The position numbers and the translations under genes are program-made. 64,000 bases of DNA from NCBI RefSeq assembly GCF_900188335.1, contig NZ_FZOY01000001.1:1-64000 (forward strand), written 5' to 3'. This DNA comes from Tropicimonas sediminicola. GTDB taxonomy: Bacteria > Pseudomonadota > Alphaproteobacteria > Rhodobacterales > Rhodobacteraceae. How positions within the stretch are numbered: position 1 is the stretch's first letter; each line of letters starts with the position of its first letter. Positions 1-8,515 of this stretch are shown in pieces. The notes beneath the pieces were generated by a model. The model saw only the letters and a list, made by a program, of their open reading frames with translations, did not search any database and was not told where the DNA came from.

Positions 1-33
1 GCTATACGAGGAGCACGTTTGCCAAGGCGACGG

Positions 34-960
34 TCATGCCCAGACTGGCCGACTTTTGCTCCGCCCAGTGGTCGGTTTTTGCGCCGCCGTTGACACATGC
101 AGCGCAAGGCGCTTTGGATCTGGGCGGGGTCCATAGTAATCCTGAACCCACTCCCAGACATTTCCCGTCATCTCGTAGAGGCCATAGCCGTTGGGCGGAA
201 AGCTTCCAACCGGCGCGGTCCCGACCCAGCCATCTTCTGCCGTGTTGGCCGCCGGGAAGTTGCCTTGCCAGGTATTCATTGCATGAACCCCGCCCGGCAT
301 CATTTCATTGCCCCATGGGAACTTCTTTCTGGCCAGCCCCCCTCGCGCGGCAAACTCCCATTCGGCCTCTCTCGGCAAGCGCAACCCTGCCCAGCGACAA
401 TAGGCGAACGCGTCGTACCAGGCGATCTGCACGACCGGATGGTCGGGCCGGTCTTGCCAGTTGCTTCCGGGGCCTTCCGGCGTACGCCAACACGCGCCTT
501 CCACGAGCCGCCACCAGGGAGCGGTGCCGGCGAAATCGGGATATTTCGCGGTGTTGTCGAGGAAAAGGTGGAAGACGTAGCTCCACCCTTCCTGCTCCGC
601 GACCGTGCGGTATCCGGTCGCCTCGACGAAGGTTGCGTACTCGGCGTTGGTGACAGCGTGTGGCGCAATCCGAAACGGCGACACCCGGACGCGTCGGCGG
701 GGGCTGTCGAGGTCATCGGGATACCGCGACTGGCGTGCGCCCATATCGAAGAACCCTCCATCGAGCTTCACCAGCCGGTCACGTAGCTCAGATCTGAGTT
801 CAAGCGGCGCCTGAGGCACCGAGAGGGCAGGGGCCTCGAACCTCGCATCAGAGTCCCTTGCAGAGGCTTCGGTCGCCGGACCGCAGCAGGTCTTGGTGTC
901 GTCATGCATTTCGTGTGTGCTCGCTTCTCTCAACGGCGTACTTGCCATGCATTCTTCCAT
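34..960 (-). pseudogene. Formylglycine-generating enzyme (SUMF1/FGE-like), C-terminus lost
   Basis: The translation matches the FGE-sulfatase family, which oxidises a sulfatase cysteine to formylglycine. Seen: an N-terminal CCGP motif as in many bacterial FGEs, a family-typical LDGGFFDMG stretch, VTNAEYATFVEATGY, RLPREAEWEFAARGG and, near residue 265, GNVWEWVQDYYGPR. After that point the family normally continues for about 60 residues with a GGS..C...YC.RYR core carrying the catalytic and copper-binding cysteines. Here the frame instead runs through about 30 unrelated residues to a stop, and the other two frames do not restore the core before the window edge. It therefore looks truncated, either by deletion or by a rearrangement whose other side is outside the window. 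The start is uncertain: ATG at 960 is used, but ATG at 912, just before the cysteine motif, is also plausible. No sulfatase is nearby. Confidence 0.6.
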
Positions 961-1192
961 CAAGCCAAGGGTCGTTGCTCGCTGGCCTGGAACGCATCTA
1001 TGTCTTTCGGATGCTGGCGACGGGCACTTGCCTGCGATTCAATAGTCGCTTGCCATCATGCCGGAGGAAGTCCAGCTCTCAGATCCGGAACTCGCCTTGC
1101 TCGAATTCCACCGGCCGTCCTCGAACTTCGGCGCAGCCTTGCCTGAAGCGCTTGGCGCCCCTGAGCAGGCCCTTCGACAGGAACGTCGAGGA

Positions 1193-1798
1193 TCATGACC
1201 AGCCTTCCGTTTGATTGGCTATTGCGGGAGGCGCAAAGCGATCGCTGCCAGATCGCAGAGGATTGACCCGCGTTGCAAGTTGGAGCCGCCAGTCAGGCGC
1301 CAAGGTAATACGCTCCCGTGCGGCCCAGGCCTCTGCCTGGTCCACGAGAGGCAAGCCGGGCTTGACCTGGTCGATGAAGAGCCGCTCCGGTCGGCGTTCT
1401 ATCCGGTCGACAAGCGGCGCCACGAGATCGCGTCCGAAAAGATCCTCGATCCGCGCTCGCTCCATGCCAACGATCTCCTCGAGCCCGATCACCCGATCCG
1501 GGCAGGTCGCGTGGCTCGAAGAGCGACGCTGCCTTCCTTCGATCCGTCCCGTATCTGGTCCGTCAAGAAGGACCGGCGGCAGATCGGTGTCTTCGTTGGC
1601 CAGAAGAGCCGCCATTGCCTGCATGACGCGCTGGCCGGTGGCCGGGGCAAAGACGACCTCCCGGCGTGGGCGGAATCGGCCCGCGCCGATGAGCAGCGTC
1701 TTGAGCGTAGAGAGGTCGGTCTGGTCCGTCGTGCTCGCCACCAGCACCGGCTGAGCACCGCCCAGCATCACGGCTTCGAGACCCAGGAATGTTTCCAT
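1193..1798 (-). pseudogene. Fragment of an OLD-family ATP-dependent endonuclease (TOPRIM half)
   Basis: The 201-residue frame resembles the C-terminal half of large AAA/TOPRIM (OLD-like) nucleases. Recognisable pieces are LGGAQPVLV followed by TDQTDLSTLKTLLIGAGRF, then PPVLLDGP, and DRVIGLEEIVGMERARIEDLF with LVAPLVDRIERRPERLFIDQ. The N-terminal ATPase is absent upstream, and the TOPRIM glutamate position (usually V-E-G before the T-D) reads V-A-S, so the nuclease centre appears lost. The last 20 residues look non-homologous. I read this as a degenerate remnant of a defence or mobile-element gene; the assignment comes from remembered family motifs and needs a profile search. Confidence 0.45.
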
Positions 1799-2149
1799 GG
1801 TCCCTGTATGCCCATTATTTCTGGTGCTTTGCTCACCGCACGAGCTGGTGCAGCTGCGCCCTTCGCCAAGTCACATTGCTGAGGCAATCCTTCGCAGGGG
1901 GAAGACCGGTTTGGCGCTGCGGGTGCCCGGGAGCGGCGACTGCACGGCAACTTGAGCAGTCGTCAGCATCAGGCTCGGAACCATGAGGATGGGCGACGTC
2001 CGGTCGTAGCGAGATGGCCGTCACCGGCGGCTCGAATTGCGGTGGTCATCCAACGCAATATGCATCCGGAATGGCATCTGTACGCGCTCCGATTTCGCGA
2101 GTGTCGGCGCAATCCGCTCAACAGCCTTCAGTCTTGACGGTTTTCATCG
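1799..2149. other. Gene-free stretch between two minus-strand genes
   Basis: About 350 bases lie upstream of the OLD-type fragment and downstream of the photolyase stop. Short open frames occur on both strands, but none has a recognisable motif, a good ribosome binding site or consistent codon use. No terminator, repeat or RNA gene was recognised. Given the broken genes on its left, it may be decayed coding sequence. Confidence 0.5.
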
Positions 2150-3394
2150 TCACCGCTGCGTCATCTCCAGCGTTCGTAGAACATCGGGAATCCGCTTCTT
2201 CACCTTGAAGAAGCCCGCGGTCGCATGAGGCCAGATCGCCGTATCCCAGGTGCGGCGCAGTTCGCAAAGTGAAATGCCTTGACGTTCAAGTGCAGGCGCC
2301 TGCGTCAGCAGATAGTCTCGCAGAGGACCCTCGGGGACATAGGGCGTGACGATCTGACCAACGCCTTCGGTTGTCGCCCAATCGGCAAGAGCCGTCGGCT
2401 CCGCCGCTCGGAGACGCCGTGCGACCAGACCGCAGCGCCGCACGGTATCGTCGAGGACCTCGTTCTCGAAGGCCGAAACCGCCGCCGAAATGGGACGCTT
2501 TGACCGCAGTTCACTGCCTGCCAAGGTCGCGCAGGTATGGATATCCAGCCCGGACAGGTCGAAGGTCTCGACGCGGCAGTCTTCCTCGGTGATGAGGAGC
2601 GCGGTCTGAACACGCGTTTGCGGCGGTCGAACCTCCCGCAGCGGCCGCAAAGGTGGCAGGCCGTCCGGCTCGGTATGATCCAGCGGGACAATCTCCGCTG
2701 CGAGGTCGGACTCGCGCACCTGGAACCGACCTTCGGTGAAGCGCTCGATGTTCGAAGCGGTTGCCTGGTACGCCTTGCCACGTGTGTGCAGCCCTGCAAC
2801 CCATCGCCAACCCAGCGTGTTCGAGGCCGGATCGCCGTCGATCAGGTGACGCAGGAAGAAGTCCGCCCCAGTTCGCCATGGAAGGCCAAAGGTGAAGATC
2901 CAGATCGAAGCGAACCACATGCGCGCGTGGTTGTGCAGGTACCCAGTCTCGGCCAACTCCCGCGCCCAGAAGTCAAAGCATTGCAGCCCGGTCTTGCCGC
3001 TCTCGGCGGCCTCGAGCCGGCTCCGCAAATCGTCATTTCTCTGCACCTCCGCAAGATCGTGTTCGAGCCCCGAACGATAGCTTTCCCAAATCGACGGTCG
3101 ATGCTCCAGCCACCCCTTGAAATAACCGCGCCAGATAACCTCCTGGATGAACTTCTCGGCTCCGGCCGGGCCGTGCGCGTCGAGCGCGGCCGCCACGGCC
3201 TCGCTCTCCGTTACGAGGCGACGACGGATATACGGCGAGAGATGGCTGGCCGAGGTCTGTTTGCCTGGCCCGGCATCGACATTGCGGTTTGCTGCGTAGC
3301 TTCGGCCCATGCGCGGACGGAAAGCGTCGAGCAGGTCCAGCCCGGCCTTTCGGGTGCCGGGCCGTCTGTCGGAACTGTACTGAGAACTGGTCAT
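2150..3394 (-). CDS. Photolyase/cryptochrome-like FAD protein with apparently permuted domains
   Basis: A 414-residue protein of the photolyase/cryptochrome superfamily (light-driven DNA repair or blue-light sensing). The helical FAD-binding domain comes first: HLSPYIRRRLVTE near residue 50, FIQEVIWRGYFKGW near 80, HNHARMWFASIWIFTFGLPW near 155 and DGDPASNTLGWRWVAG near 190, the family's flavin-pocket signature. After a proline-rich linker near residue 255, residues 260-414 look like the alpha/beta antenna domain, with VTPYVPEGPLRDYL and a GFFKVKKRIPDVL end that recalls the GxPYxVFTPF end of that domain in ordinary photolyases. In those proteins the alpha/beta domain is N-terminal, so the order here is reversed. 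ATG at 3394 was chosen because conserved sequence begins soon after it. The gene is divergent from the DCC-family gene. Confidence 0.85.
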   Translation of the reverse strand: MTSSQYSSDRRPGTRKAGLDLLDAFRPRMGRSYAANRNVDAGPGKQTSASHLSPYIRRRLVTESEAVAAALDAHGPAGAEKFIQEVIWRGYFKGWLEHRPSIWESYRSGLEHDLAEVQRNDDLRSRLEAAESGKTGLQCFDFWARELAETGYLHNHARMWFASIWIFTFGLPWRTGADFFLRHLIDGDPASNTLGWRWVAGLHTRGKAYQATASNIERFTEGRFQVRESDLAAEIVPLDHTEPDGLPPLRPLREVRPPQTRVQTALLITEEDCRVETFDLSGLDIHTCATLAGSELRSKRPISAAVSAFENEVLDDTVRRCGLVARRLRAAEPTALADWATTEGVGQIVTPYVPEGPLRDYLLTQAPALERQGISLCELRRTWDTAIWPHATAGFFKVKKRIPDVLRTLEMTQR

Positions 3395-3458
3395 GGCGTT
3401 GAAACTGGGCCGCCGGCACCGTTTGTCCATGCAGGCTTCGACTGCCTCGCATGATACT

Positions 3459-3478
3459 CGGACGAGACATCTCGTCCG
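3459..3478. promoter_or_regulatory. Perfect 20-bp palindrome in the photolyase/DCC divergent promoter
   Basis: The sequence CGGACGAGA-CA-TCTCGTCCG is a perfect 9-bp inverted repeat with a 2-bp centre, lying midway between the divergent starts at 3394 and 3527. The symmetry and location suggest an operator for a dimeric regulator controlling both genes. I do not recognise the binding family. A hairpin in the leader RNA is the alternative. Confidence 0.4.
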
Positions 3479-3526
3479 CTCGACTTATGTAGCACTGCGA
3501 AAGGCGGTCGGGAGCGAATTGGCGAT

Positions 3527-3961
3527 ATGCAATCATCGATAGCGGCGGGAAGGCTGGACAGGGACGCGTCAGCGCCGGGCGATTCACTCACGGTCTATTT
3601 CGACGGATCCTGTCCTCTGTGCACGGCAGAGATCCAGCACTATGCCTCCCGAAGAGGAAGCGAGGCGTTGCATTTCATCGACGTATCCGACGAGACTGCG
3701 ACAACCGGCCCGGACCCGGACAGGACTGCAGCGATGCAGAGGTTTCACGTGCGCCGTACGGACGGCACTCTGCTGTCGGGCGCTGCCGCTTTCGCGGAAA
3801 TCTGGAGCATGTTGCCCGGCTGGCGCATTGCCGGACGTCTCGCCCGGACGTGGCCTGTGTCGGTCTTCCTGGAGATCGGATACCGTGCGTTTCTGCCGGT
3901 CCGTCCCGCAATTTCGCGCCTCGCACGGCGCATCATGGGGCGCGGGAGGGGCGCGCAATGA
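3527..3961 (+). CDS. DCC-family thiol-disulfide oxidoreductase-like protein (DUF393)
   Basis: A 144-residue protein with the family signature [12 protein letters not shown] at residues 22-33; the CxxC dithiol and the preceding FDGSCP define the DCC group of thioredoxin-like proteins, whose substrates are unknown. The rest ([35 protein letters not shown]) fits the usual length and the membrane-proximal C-terminal helix of the family. It begins a plus-strand trio, and its stop overlaps the start of the next gene (ATGA), so the two are translationally coupled. Its divergent neighbour is the photolyase-like gene, a pairing that suggests a light- or oxidative-stress role by inference only. Confidence 0.85.
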   Translation: MQSSIAAGRLDRDASAPGDSLTVYFDGSCPLCTAEIQHYASRRGSEALHFIDVSDETATTGPDPDRTAAMQRFHVRRTDGTLLSGAAAFAEIWSMLPGWRIAGRLARTWPVSVFLEIGYRAFLPVRPAISRLARRIMGRGRGAQ

Positions 3962-4347
3962 CGAGCCTCGCGCTTCTCGCAACAGCGCTTCTGTTCGGTG
4001 GTATGATCCTGTATTCGTTTGGCTTCGCGGCGTTCCTCTTCTCGGCTCTGCCGGCTGCGCAGGCAGGCAAACTGCTGCGACGCGCCTTCCCGCACTTCTA
4101 CCTGTTCGTGCTCGCCGCATCGGCTCTTTCGGCCTTGCTCCTGGTGGGGGCCGACGCATCGGGCGCATGGCTCATGGGACTGGTCGCTCTTACGGTGATT
4201 CCGGCCCGTCAGGTTCTGATGCCGGCGATCAACGAAGCGACCGTCACGGGCCATACGAAGCGCTTCAAGGTCCTGCATGGGCTGTCGGTCGCCCTGACCC
4301 TGTGCCATATCGCAGCTACCGCGGCCGTCCTCGTCGGCTTTACCTGA
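3958..4347 (+). CDS. Small four-helix membrane protein (DUF4149-like)
   Basis: A 129-residue, very hydrophobic protein with about four predicted membrane spans, separated by short basic loops such as [11 protein letters not shown] and [17 protein letters not shown]. The span order and the conserved P-A-I-N and H-G-L-S positions resemble DUF4149/TMEM205-like membrane proteins; the function is unknown. The start is fixed by the ATGA overlap with the DCC gene, although an open frame extends upstream. It lies 8 bases before the DUF427 gene and is probably in the same transcript. Confidence 0.75.
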   Translation: MTSLALLATALLFGGMILYSFGFAAFLFSALPAAQAGKLLRRAFPHFYLFVLAASALSALLLVGADASGAWLMGLVALTVIPARQVLMPAINEATVTGHTKRFKVLHGLSVALTLCHIAATAAVLVGFT

Positions 4348-4355
4348 TCGTCGCA

Positions 4356-4826
4356 ATGCCGCTTCTGCCCGAGAACGTTCAGCACTACCCGAGGCCACCG
4401 CGGTTGGAGCCAGTGAGCAACCGCATCCAGATCATCCTCGGCGGTGCAACGGTGGCCGACACGTCCCGGGCAATCAGGGTTCTCGAAACCCACCATGCGC
4501 CGACCTACTATCTCTGGCCGGACGACATCGTCGCCGATCTGCGCCCTGTACCGGGTAGGAGCTATTGCGAGTGGAAGGGCGTTGCCTCCTATTTCGACGT
4601 GATCTCCGGCGGACAGGTCGCGGCCCGCGCGGCCTGGTGCTACGCCGCTCCCACCCGATTTTTTCGGCCGCTGACAAACCACGTCGCTTTCTACGCCGGC
4701 AAGATGGACGCATGTATGGTCGATGGCATTCGCGTCGTTCCACAGCCGGGTGATTTCTATGGCGGCTGGGTCACGCCAAACCTCATCGGGATCCCAAAGG
4801 GCGCGCCGGGCACCGAGCATTGGTGA
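4356..4826 (+). CDS. DUF427 domain protein
   Basis: A 156-residue protein matching the DUF427 family, whose biochemical role is not established. Supporting stretches are VADTSRAIRVLETHHAPTYY, a family hallmark, then WPDDIVADLRPVPGRSYCEWKGVASYFDV, VAFYAGKMDACMVDG and FYGGWVTPNLIGIPKG at the end. It is the last gene of the DCC/DUF4149/DUF427 trio. ATG at 4356 is preferred because it immediately precedes family sequence; a longer frame continues upstream out of phase with the neighbouring gene. An IS256 remnant follows it. Confidence 0.85.
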   Translation: MPLLPENVQHYPRPPRLEPVSNRIQIILGGATVADTSRAIRVLETHHAPTYYLWPDDIVADLRPVPGRSYCEWKGVASYFDVISGGQVAARAAWCYAAPTRFFRPLTNHVAFYAGKMDACMVDGIRVVPQPGDFYGGWVTPNLIGIPKGAPGTEHW

Positions 4827-4968
4827 CCCCTGCTGGCGCCCCTCCCGACGCCACGCATCTGCCTGTTCCCGAGATCAGCCAAAGCGATGGGCTACAAGCA
4901 AGAGCTCTCTTTCCATTGGCTGTGTCTGCCGTTCCCAGAGGATTGCGCAAAAGCATCTACTTGCCGCA

Positions 4969-5206
4969 ATGACCTTATTGGGATCTTTCCCACGACGGAG
5001 CCCATCATTCGGCTCGTCGGAGCGCTGATGCTGGAGGCCAACGACGAGTGGACCGTCGCGCGAAGGTACGCGAAGGTACATGTCGCTTGAAACTCTCGCC
5101 CGCGCACCGACGATCCAACCTTCAGGCTGCCCGCTGTGGCGACCTGATCAGCCTCGAGCCTCTCCGAAGCTCCGCGCTCTTACACCATCCGGTGGGACAC
5201 TATCGG
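4969..5206 (+). mobile_element. IS256-family insertion sequence remnant: frameshifted transposase 3-prime end and probable right terminus
   Basis: From about 4969 the plus strand encodes GIFPTTEPIIRLVGALMLEANDEWTVARRY, closely resembling the C-terminus of IS256/Mutator transposases. The frame then breaks at an exact 10-bp tandem duplication (CGCGAAGGTA twice, 5059-5078). Removing one copy restores RRYMSLETLAR. A second shift of two bases at 5104-5105 must be corrected to read TDDPTFRLPAVAT and a stop at 5147, the usual end of these transposases. About 35 bases later, CTTACACCATCC followed by GGTGGGACACTATC looks like a terminal inverted repeat ending near 5205. No 5-prime part of the element was found. 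Nothing else was recognised in the rest of the 4827-5364 gap. Confidence 0.75.
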
Positions 5207-5364
5207 ACAGGGCGAATTCGTCAGTTCAGAAAGGCGTTCGCCGAAAGCCGAGTATTTCCAATCGCTTCAAGGCCCTTGGTGCTCTTGATCCCGACATTTG
5301 GCAGCCAATACACCCGGTTTTGGCTTCGTGACGCCCTACGGAACAAATTGCTCCCGGTTAGGCC

Positions 5365-7629
5365 TCAGCCGCACTTCGAATGCCCGCAGCTCATGCAGGT
5401 CATGCAGCCTTCGACCATGCGCATCTCGTATTGTCCGCAGGACGGGCAGGCCTGGCCTTTGGGGCGGTCGCCGACGACCATGCGTTCGGCTTCCGGGTCC
5501 GCCTTGAGGCCGAGCCCCTCGCCCTCGATGAAGCCGATCGAGACCATGTGGCGCTCGATCACGCCGCCGATGGCCGCGAGGATCGACGGTACGTACTTGC
5601 CCTGCATCCAGGCCCCGCCGCGCGGGTCGAACACGGCCTTGAGTTCCTCGACCACGAAGGACACGTCTCCCCCGCGCCGGAACACGGCCGAGATCATCCG
5701 CGTCAGTGCCACGGTCCAGGCGAAATGCTCCATGTTCTTGGAGTTGATGAACACTTCGAACGGGCGGCGCGTGCCGTTCAGGATGATGTCGTTGATCGTG
5801 ATGTAGATCGCGTGCTCGCTGTCGGGCCACTTCACCTTGTAGGTGTGCCCCTCGAGCGATTGCGGCCGGTCGAGCGGTTCGCTCAGGTAGATGACGTCGG
5901 CGCCCTGATCGGCCTCGGGCGTGTCCTCGGTGGTCTCGCTGACCGACAGCACGGAGCCCGTCACATCGTTCGGACGATAGGTGGTGCAGCCCTTGCAGCC
6001 CGAATCCCAGGCCTGCATGTAGACGTCCTGGAAATCGTCGAAGCTGATGTCCTCGGGGACGTTGATCGTCTTGGAGATCGAGCTGTCCACCCATTTCTGG
6101 GCCGCCGCCTGCATCCGCACGTGATCGCCCGGGCTGAGCGTCTGGGCGTTGACGAAATGCTCCGGCAACTCGCGCTCGCCGAACTTGTCACGCCACATCT
6201 GGACCGCGTAGTCGACCACTTCCTCTTCGGTTCGCGACCCGTCCTTCTGCAGCACCTTGCGGGTGTAGCTGTAGGCGAAGACCGGCTCGATGCCGGAGGA
6301 GACATTGCCGGCATAGAGGCTGATCGTGCCCGTGGGAGCGATCGAGGTCAGCAATGCGTTGCGGATGCCGTGTTCGCGGATTGCGTCGCGCACGTCCTCG
6401 TCCATGTGCTGGAGAGAGCCGCTGGCGAGGTACTTTTCAGCGTCGAACAGCGGGAAGGCGCCTTTCTCCTTCGCCAATTGCACCGACGCCAGGTAGGCGG
6501 CGCGGGCGATCCGGTGCAACCAGCGCGAGGTCTGGCGCGCCGCTTCCTCAGAGCCGTAGCGCAGGCCCACCATGAGCAGCGCATCGGCAAGGCCGGTTAC
6601 ACCAAGCCCGATCCGGCGCTTGGTACGGGCCTCCTCGGCCTGTTGCGGCAGCGGGAAGCGCGAGGCGTCGACCACGTTGTCCATCATCCGCACGGCAGTG
6701 GCGACCAGCTCGTCCAGCGCCTCCTCGTCGATCTCGGCTTCGTCCTCGAATGGTGCCGCGACGAGGCGTGCGAGGTTGACCGAGCCCAGAAGGCAGGCGC
6801 CATAGGGCGGCAGGGGCTGCTCGCCGCAGGGATTTGTGGCTGCGATAGTCTCGCAATAGGCGAGGTTGTTCATCGCGTTGATGCGATCGATGAAGATCAC
6901 GCCCGGCTCGGCGTAATCATAGGTCGACTGCATGATCCGGTTCCACAGGTCACGCGCCTCGACCGTGTGATAGACCTTGCCGTCGAACACCAGCTCCCAG
7001 GGACCGTCGGCCTTCACGGCCTCCATGAAGGCGTCGGTCACCAGCACCGACATGTTGAACATGCGCAGCCGGGCCGGGTCGGACTTGGCGGTGATGAAGC
7101 TCTCGATATCGGGGTGATCGCAGCGCATCGTCGCCATCATCGCGCCGCGGCGCGAGCCGGCGGACATGATGGTGCGGCACATCGCGTCCCAGACGTCCAT
7201 GAACGACAGTGGGCCGGAGGCATCGGCGGCCACGCCTTTCACGTCGGCGCCGCGCGGGCGGATCGTCGAGAAATCGTACCCGATCCCGCCGCCCTGCTGC
7301 ATGGTCAGCGCGGCCTCCTTCAGCATGTCGAAGATCCCGCCCATGTTGTCGGGGATCGTGCCCATGACGAAGCAGTTGAACAGCGTGACGGTGCGCCCGG
7401 TGCCGGCGCCGGCGGTGATGCGCCCGGCGGGGAGGTACTTGAAATCCTCCAGCGCGGCATAAAACCGGTCTTCCCAGTGGGCGGAGTCCTTCTCCACCTC
7501 GGCGAGCGAGCGGGCGATCCGGCGCCAGCTATCCTCGACCGTCAGGTCCAGCGGCGTTCCGTCCGCGTTCTTGAAGCGGTATTTCATGTCCCAGATGGAC
7601 TCGGCGATGGGGGCGGCAAAGCGGGTCAT
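5365..7629 (-). CDS. nrdJ: Vitamin B12-dependent (class II) ribonucleotide reductase
   Basis: A 754-residue adenosylcobalamin-dependent ribonucleoside reductase, which makes deoxyribonucleotides with or without oxygen. Visible: LPAGRITAGAG, the FNCFVM cysteine, GGGIGYDFSTIRPRG, the substrate-loop NPCGEQPLPPYGACLLGSVNL, LTSIAPTGTISL and a GCKGCTTYRP block. The C-terminal tail CPSCGQYEMRMVEGCMTCMSCG is the Cys-rich redox/zinc tail of bacterial NrdJ. ATG at 7629 begins MTRFAAPIAESIWDMKYRF, the usual start of the family; the open frame extends 65 codons further upstream without homology. It is monocistronic as far as can be seen. The leader (7630-7867) is relatively AT-rich, but I could not recognise a B12 riboswitch or an NrdR box. 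Confidence 0.95.
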   Translation of the reverse strand: MTRFAAPIAESIWDMKYRFKNADGTPLDLTVEDSWRRIARSLAEVEKDSAHWEDRFYAALEDFKYLPAGRITAGAGTGRTVTLFNCFVMGTIPDNMGGIFDMLKEAALTMQQGGGIGYDFSTIRPRGADVKGVAADASGPLSFMDVWDAMCRTIMSAGSRRGAMMATMRCDHPDIESFITAKSDPARLRMFNMSVLVTDAFMEAVKADGPWELVFDGKVYHTVEARDLWNRIMQSTYDYAEPGVIFIDRINAMNNLAYCETIAATNPCGEQPLPPYGACLLGSVNLARLVAAPFEDEAEIDEEALDELVATAVRMMDNVVDASRFPLPQQAEEARTKRRIGLGVTGLADALLMVGLRYGSEEAARQTSRWLHRIARAAYLASVQLAKEKGAFPLFDAEKYLASGSLQHMDEDVRDAIREHGIRNALLTSIAPTGTISLYAGNVSSGIEPVFAYSYTRKVLQKDGSRTEEEVVDYAVQMWRDKFGERELPEHFVNAQTLSPGDHVRMQAAAQKWVDSSISKTINVPEDISFDDFQDVYMQAWDSGCKGCTTYRPNDVTGSVLSVSETTEDTPEADQGADVIYLSEPLDRPQSLEGHTYKVKWPDSEHAIYITINDIILNGTRRPFEVFINSKNMEHFAWTVALTRMISAVFRRGGDVSFVVEELKAVFDPRGGAWMQGKYVPSILAAIGGVIERHMVSIGFIEGEGLGLKADPEAERMVVGDRPKGQACPSCGQYEMRMVEGCMTCMSCGHSKCG

Positions 7630-7867
7630 GTGGTATCCGATGGAGTGGAGATCTGCTGGTCGGATGCCAAATATAGCGAAACTGACCGGCGGCGACACCA
7701 CATTCTTGATATTCTGCGTCGCAAAATTCCGGTCGTGCCGCGCGGGGCGAAAAAGCCTTTCGAGATAACAGGCTTGGCGTGACCGGCGGCGCACCCGTCG
7801 GTCGCGGAAACGACCTGCCGACACAGCCGACCGCGCCGTGCTGCCGGTGCCGGGAGGGGCCCGTGCC

Positions 7868-8515
7868 TCAGCTCGGCGCCTGGGCGATTCCGCGGGCGCT
7901 CAGCACCCAGGAAGAGAGCTCCGCGAGCAGGCTGCCGGACGCGGCCTCGTAGGCGGCGATGATCGTGGGGGTCGCGGTGTCGGGCACCGCCACGGCTCGC
8001 GTGAAGGTGCGGCTCGACAGGATCCGCGCGTCGTCCTCCCGCACGAGCCGGGCGACGAGGGTCATCCGTACGGTGCCGGTGTCGCCATCAGGCTGCACGT
8101 CGACGTGGAACTCGGTCAGGTTGCTCACCAGCGCCACATCGCCCGAAAGCCCGAGCGGCTGCCGGCCGACATAGCGGAACGCGCCCATGCGCTCGAAGCT
8201 CTCGACCAGGGCCGAGCGGATCATCGCCGGGGCGGTCTCGCTCCAGCGCGCGTCGGGAAGGTATTGCACCTGGGCCGAGGACGGCCGTACCAGGATCCGG
8301 TCGGTGTTGATGACACCGCTGGCGGTGGGCTCCTCGACGATGAAATCGATTCCCTGCGGCCCGCCCCGTGTCGTGGGCAGCGACCGGGGCGCGCGCAGCT
8401 CGTAGACGTCGAGCGGTGCGCTGGCCTGGTTCAGGGCGCCCACGGCCGAGCACCCGGCGAGGGCGAACAGGGCAAGGGCGGCGACCGTCAGGGGGCGGAG
8501 CATGGGCATCCTCAT
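7868..8515 (-). CDS. ABC-type transport auxiliary lipoprotein (PqiC/LbtC-like) of the Mla-type operon
   Basis: A 215-residue lipoprotein with a short signal peptide ending in a LAGC lipobox at about residues 19-22. The rest fits the ABC-transport auxiliary component family: LDVYELRAP after the lipobox, ILVRPSSAQVQYLPDARWSETAPAMI in the middle and ILSSRTFTRAVAV near the end. These outer-membrane lipoproteins work with MCE proteins in phospholipid traffic across the periplasm. It is the last gene of the operon, and its ATG overlaps the stop of the MCE gene (ATGA). Confidence 0.85.
   Translation of the reverse strand: MRMPMLRPLTVAALALFALAGCSAVGALNQASAPLDVYELRAPRSLPTTRGGPQGIDFIVEEPTASGVINTDRILVRPSSAQVQYLPDARWSETAPAMIRSALVESFERMGAFRYVGRQPLGLSGDVALVSNLTEFHVDVQPDGDTGTVRMTLVARLVREDDARILSSRTFTRAVAVPDTATPTIIAAYEAASGSLLAELSSWVLSARGIAQAPS

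Noticed and set aside
1058-1198. Small 46-codon plus-strand frame (MPEEVQLSDPEL...) ending in ATGA, followed by a 23-codon frame
   Set aside because: Codon use is plausible and the overlap is suggestive, but no homology was recognised, there is no convincing ribosome binding site, and it lies in decayed DNA opposite the OLD fragment end.
3431-3526. ECF sigma (RpoE/ChrR-type) promoter for the photolyase cluster
   Set aside because: A TGATAC occurs at 3452, but no matching -10 at the required distance was seen on either strand.
7630-7867. Possible B12 riboswitch or NrdR box upstream of nrdJ
   Set aside because: Neither the B12-box consensus nor a pair of NrdR boxes at the expected spacing could be found by eye; a covariance-model search would decide.
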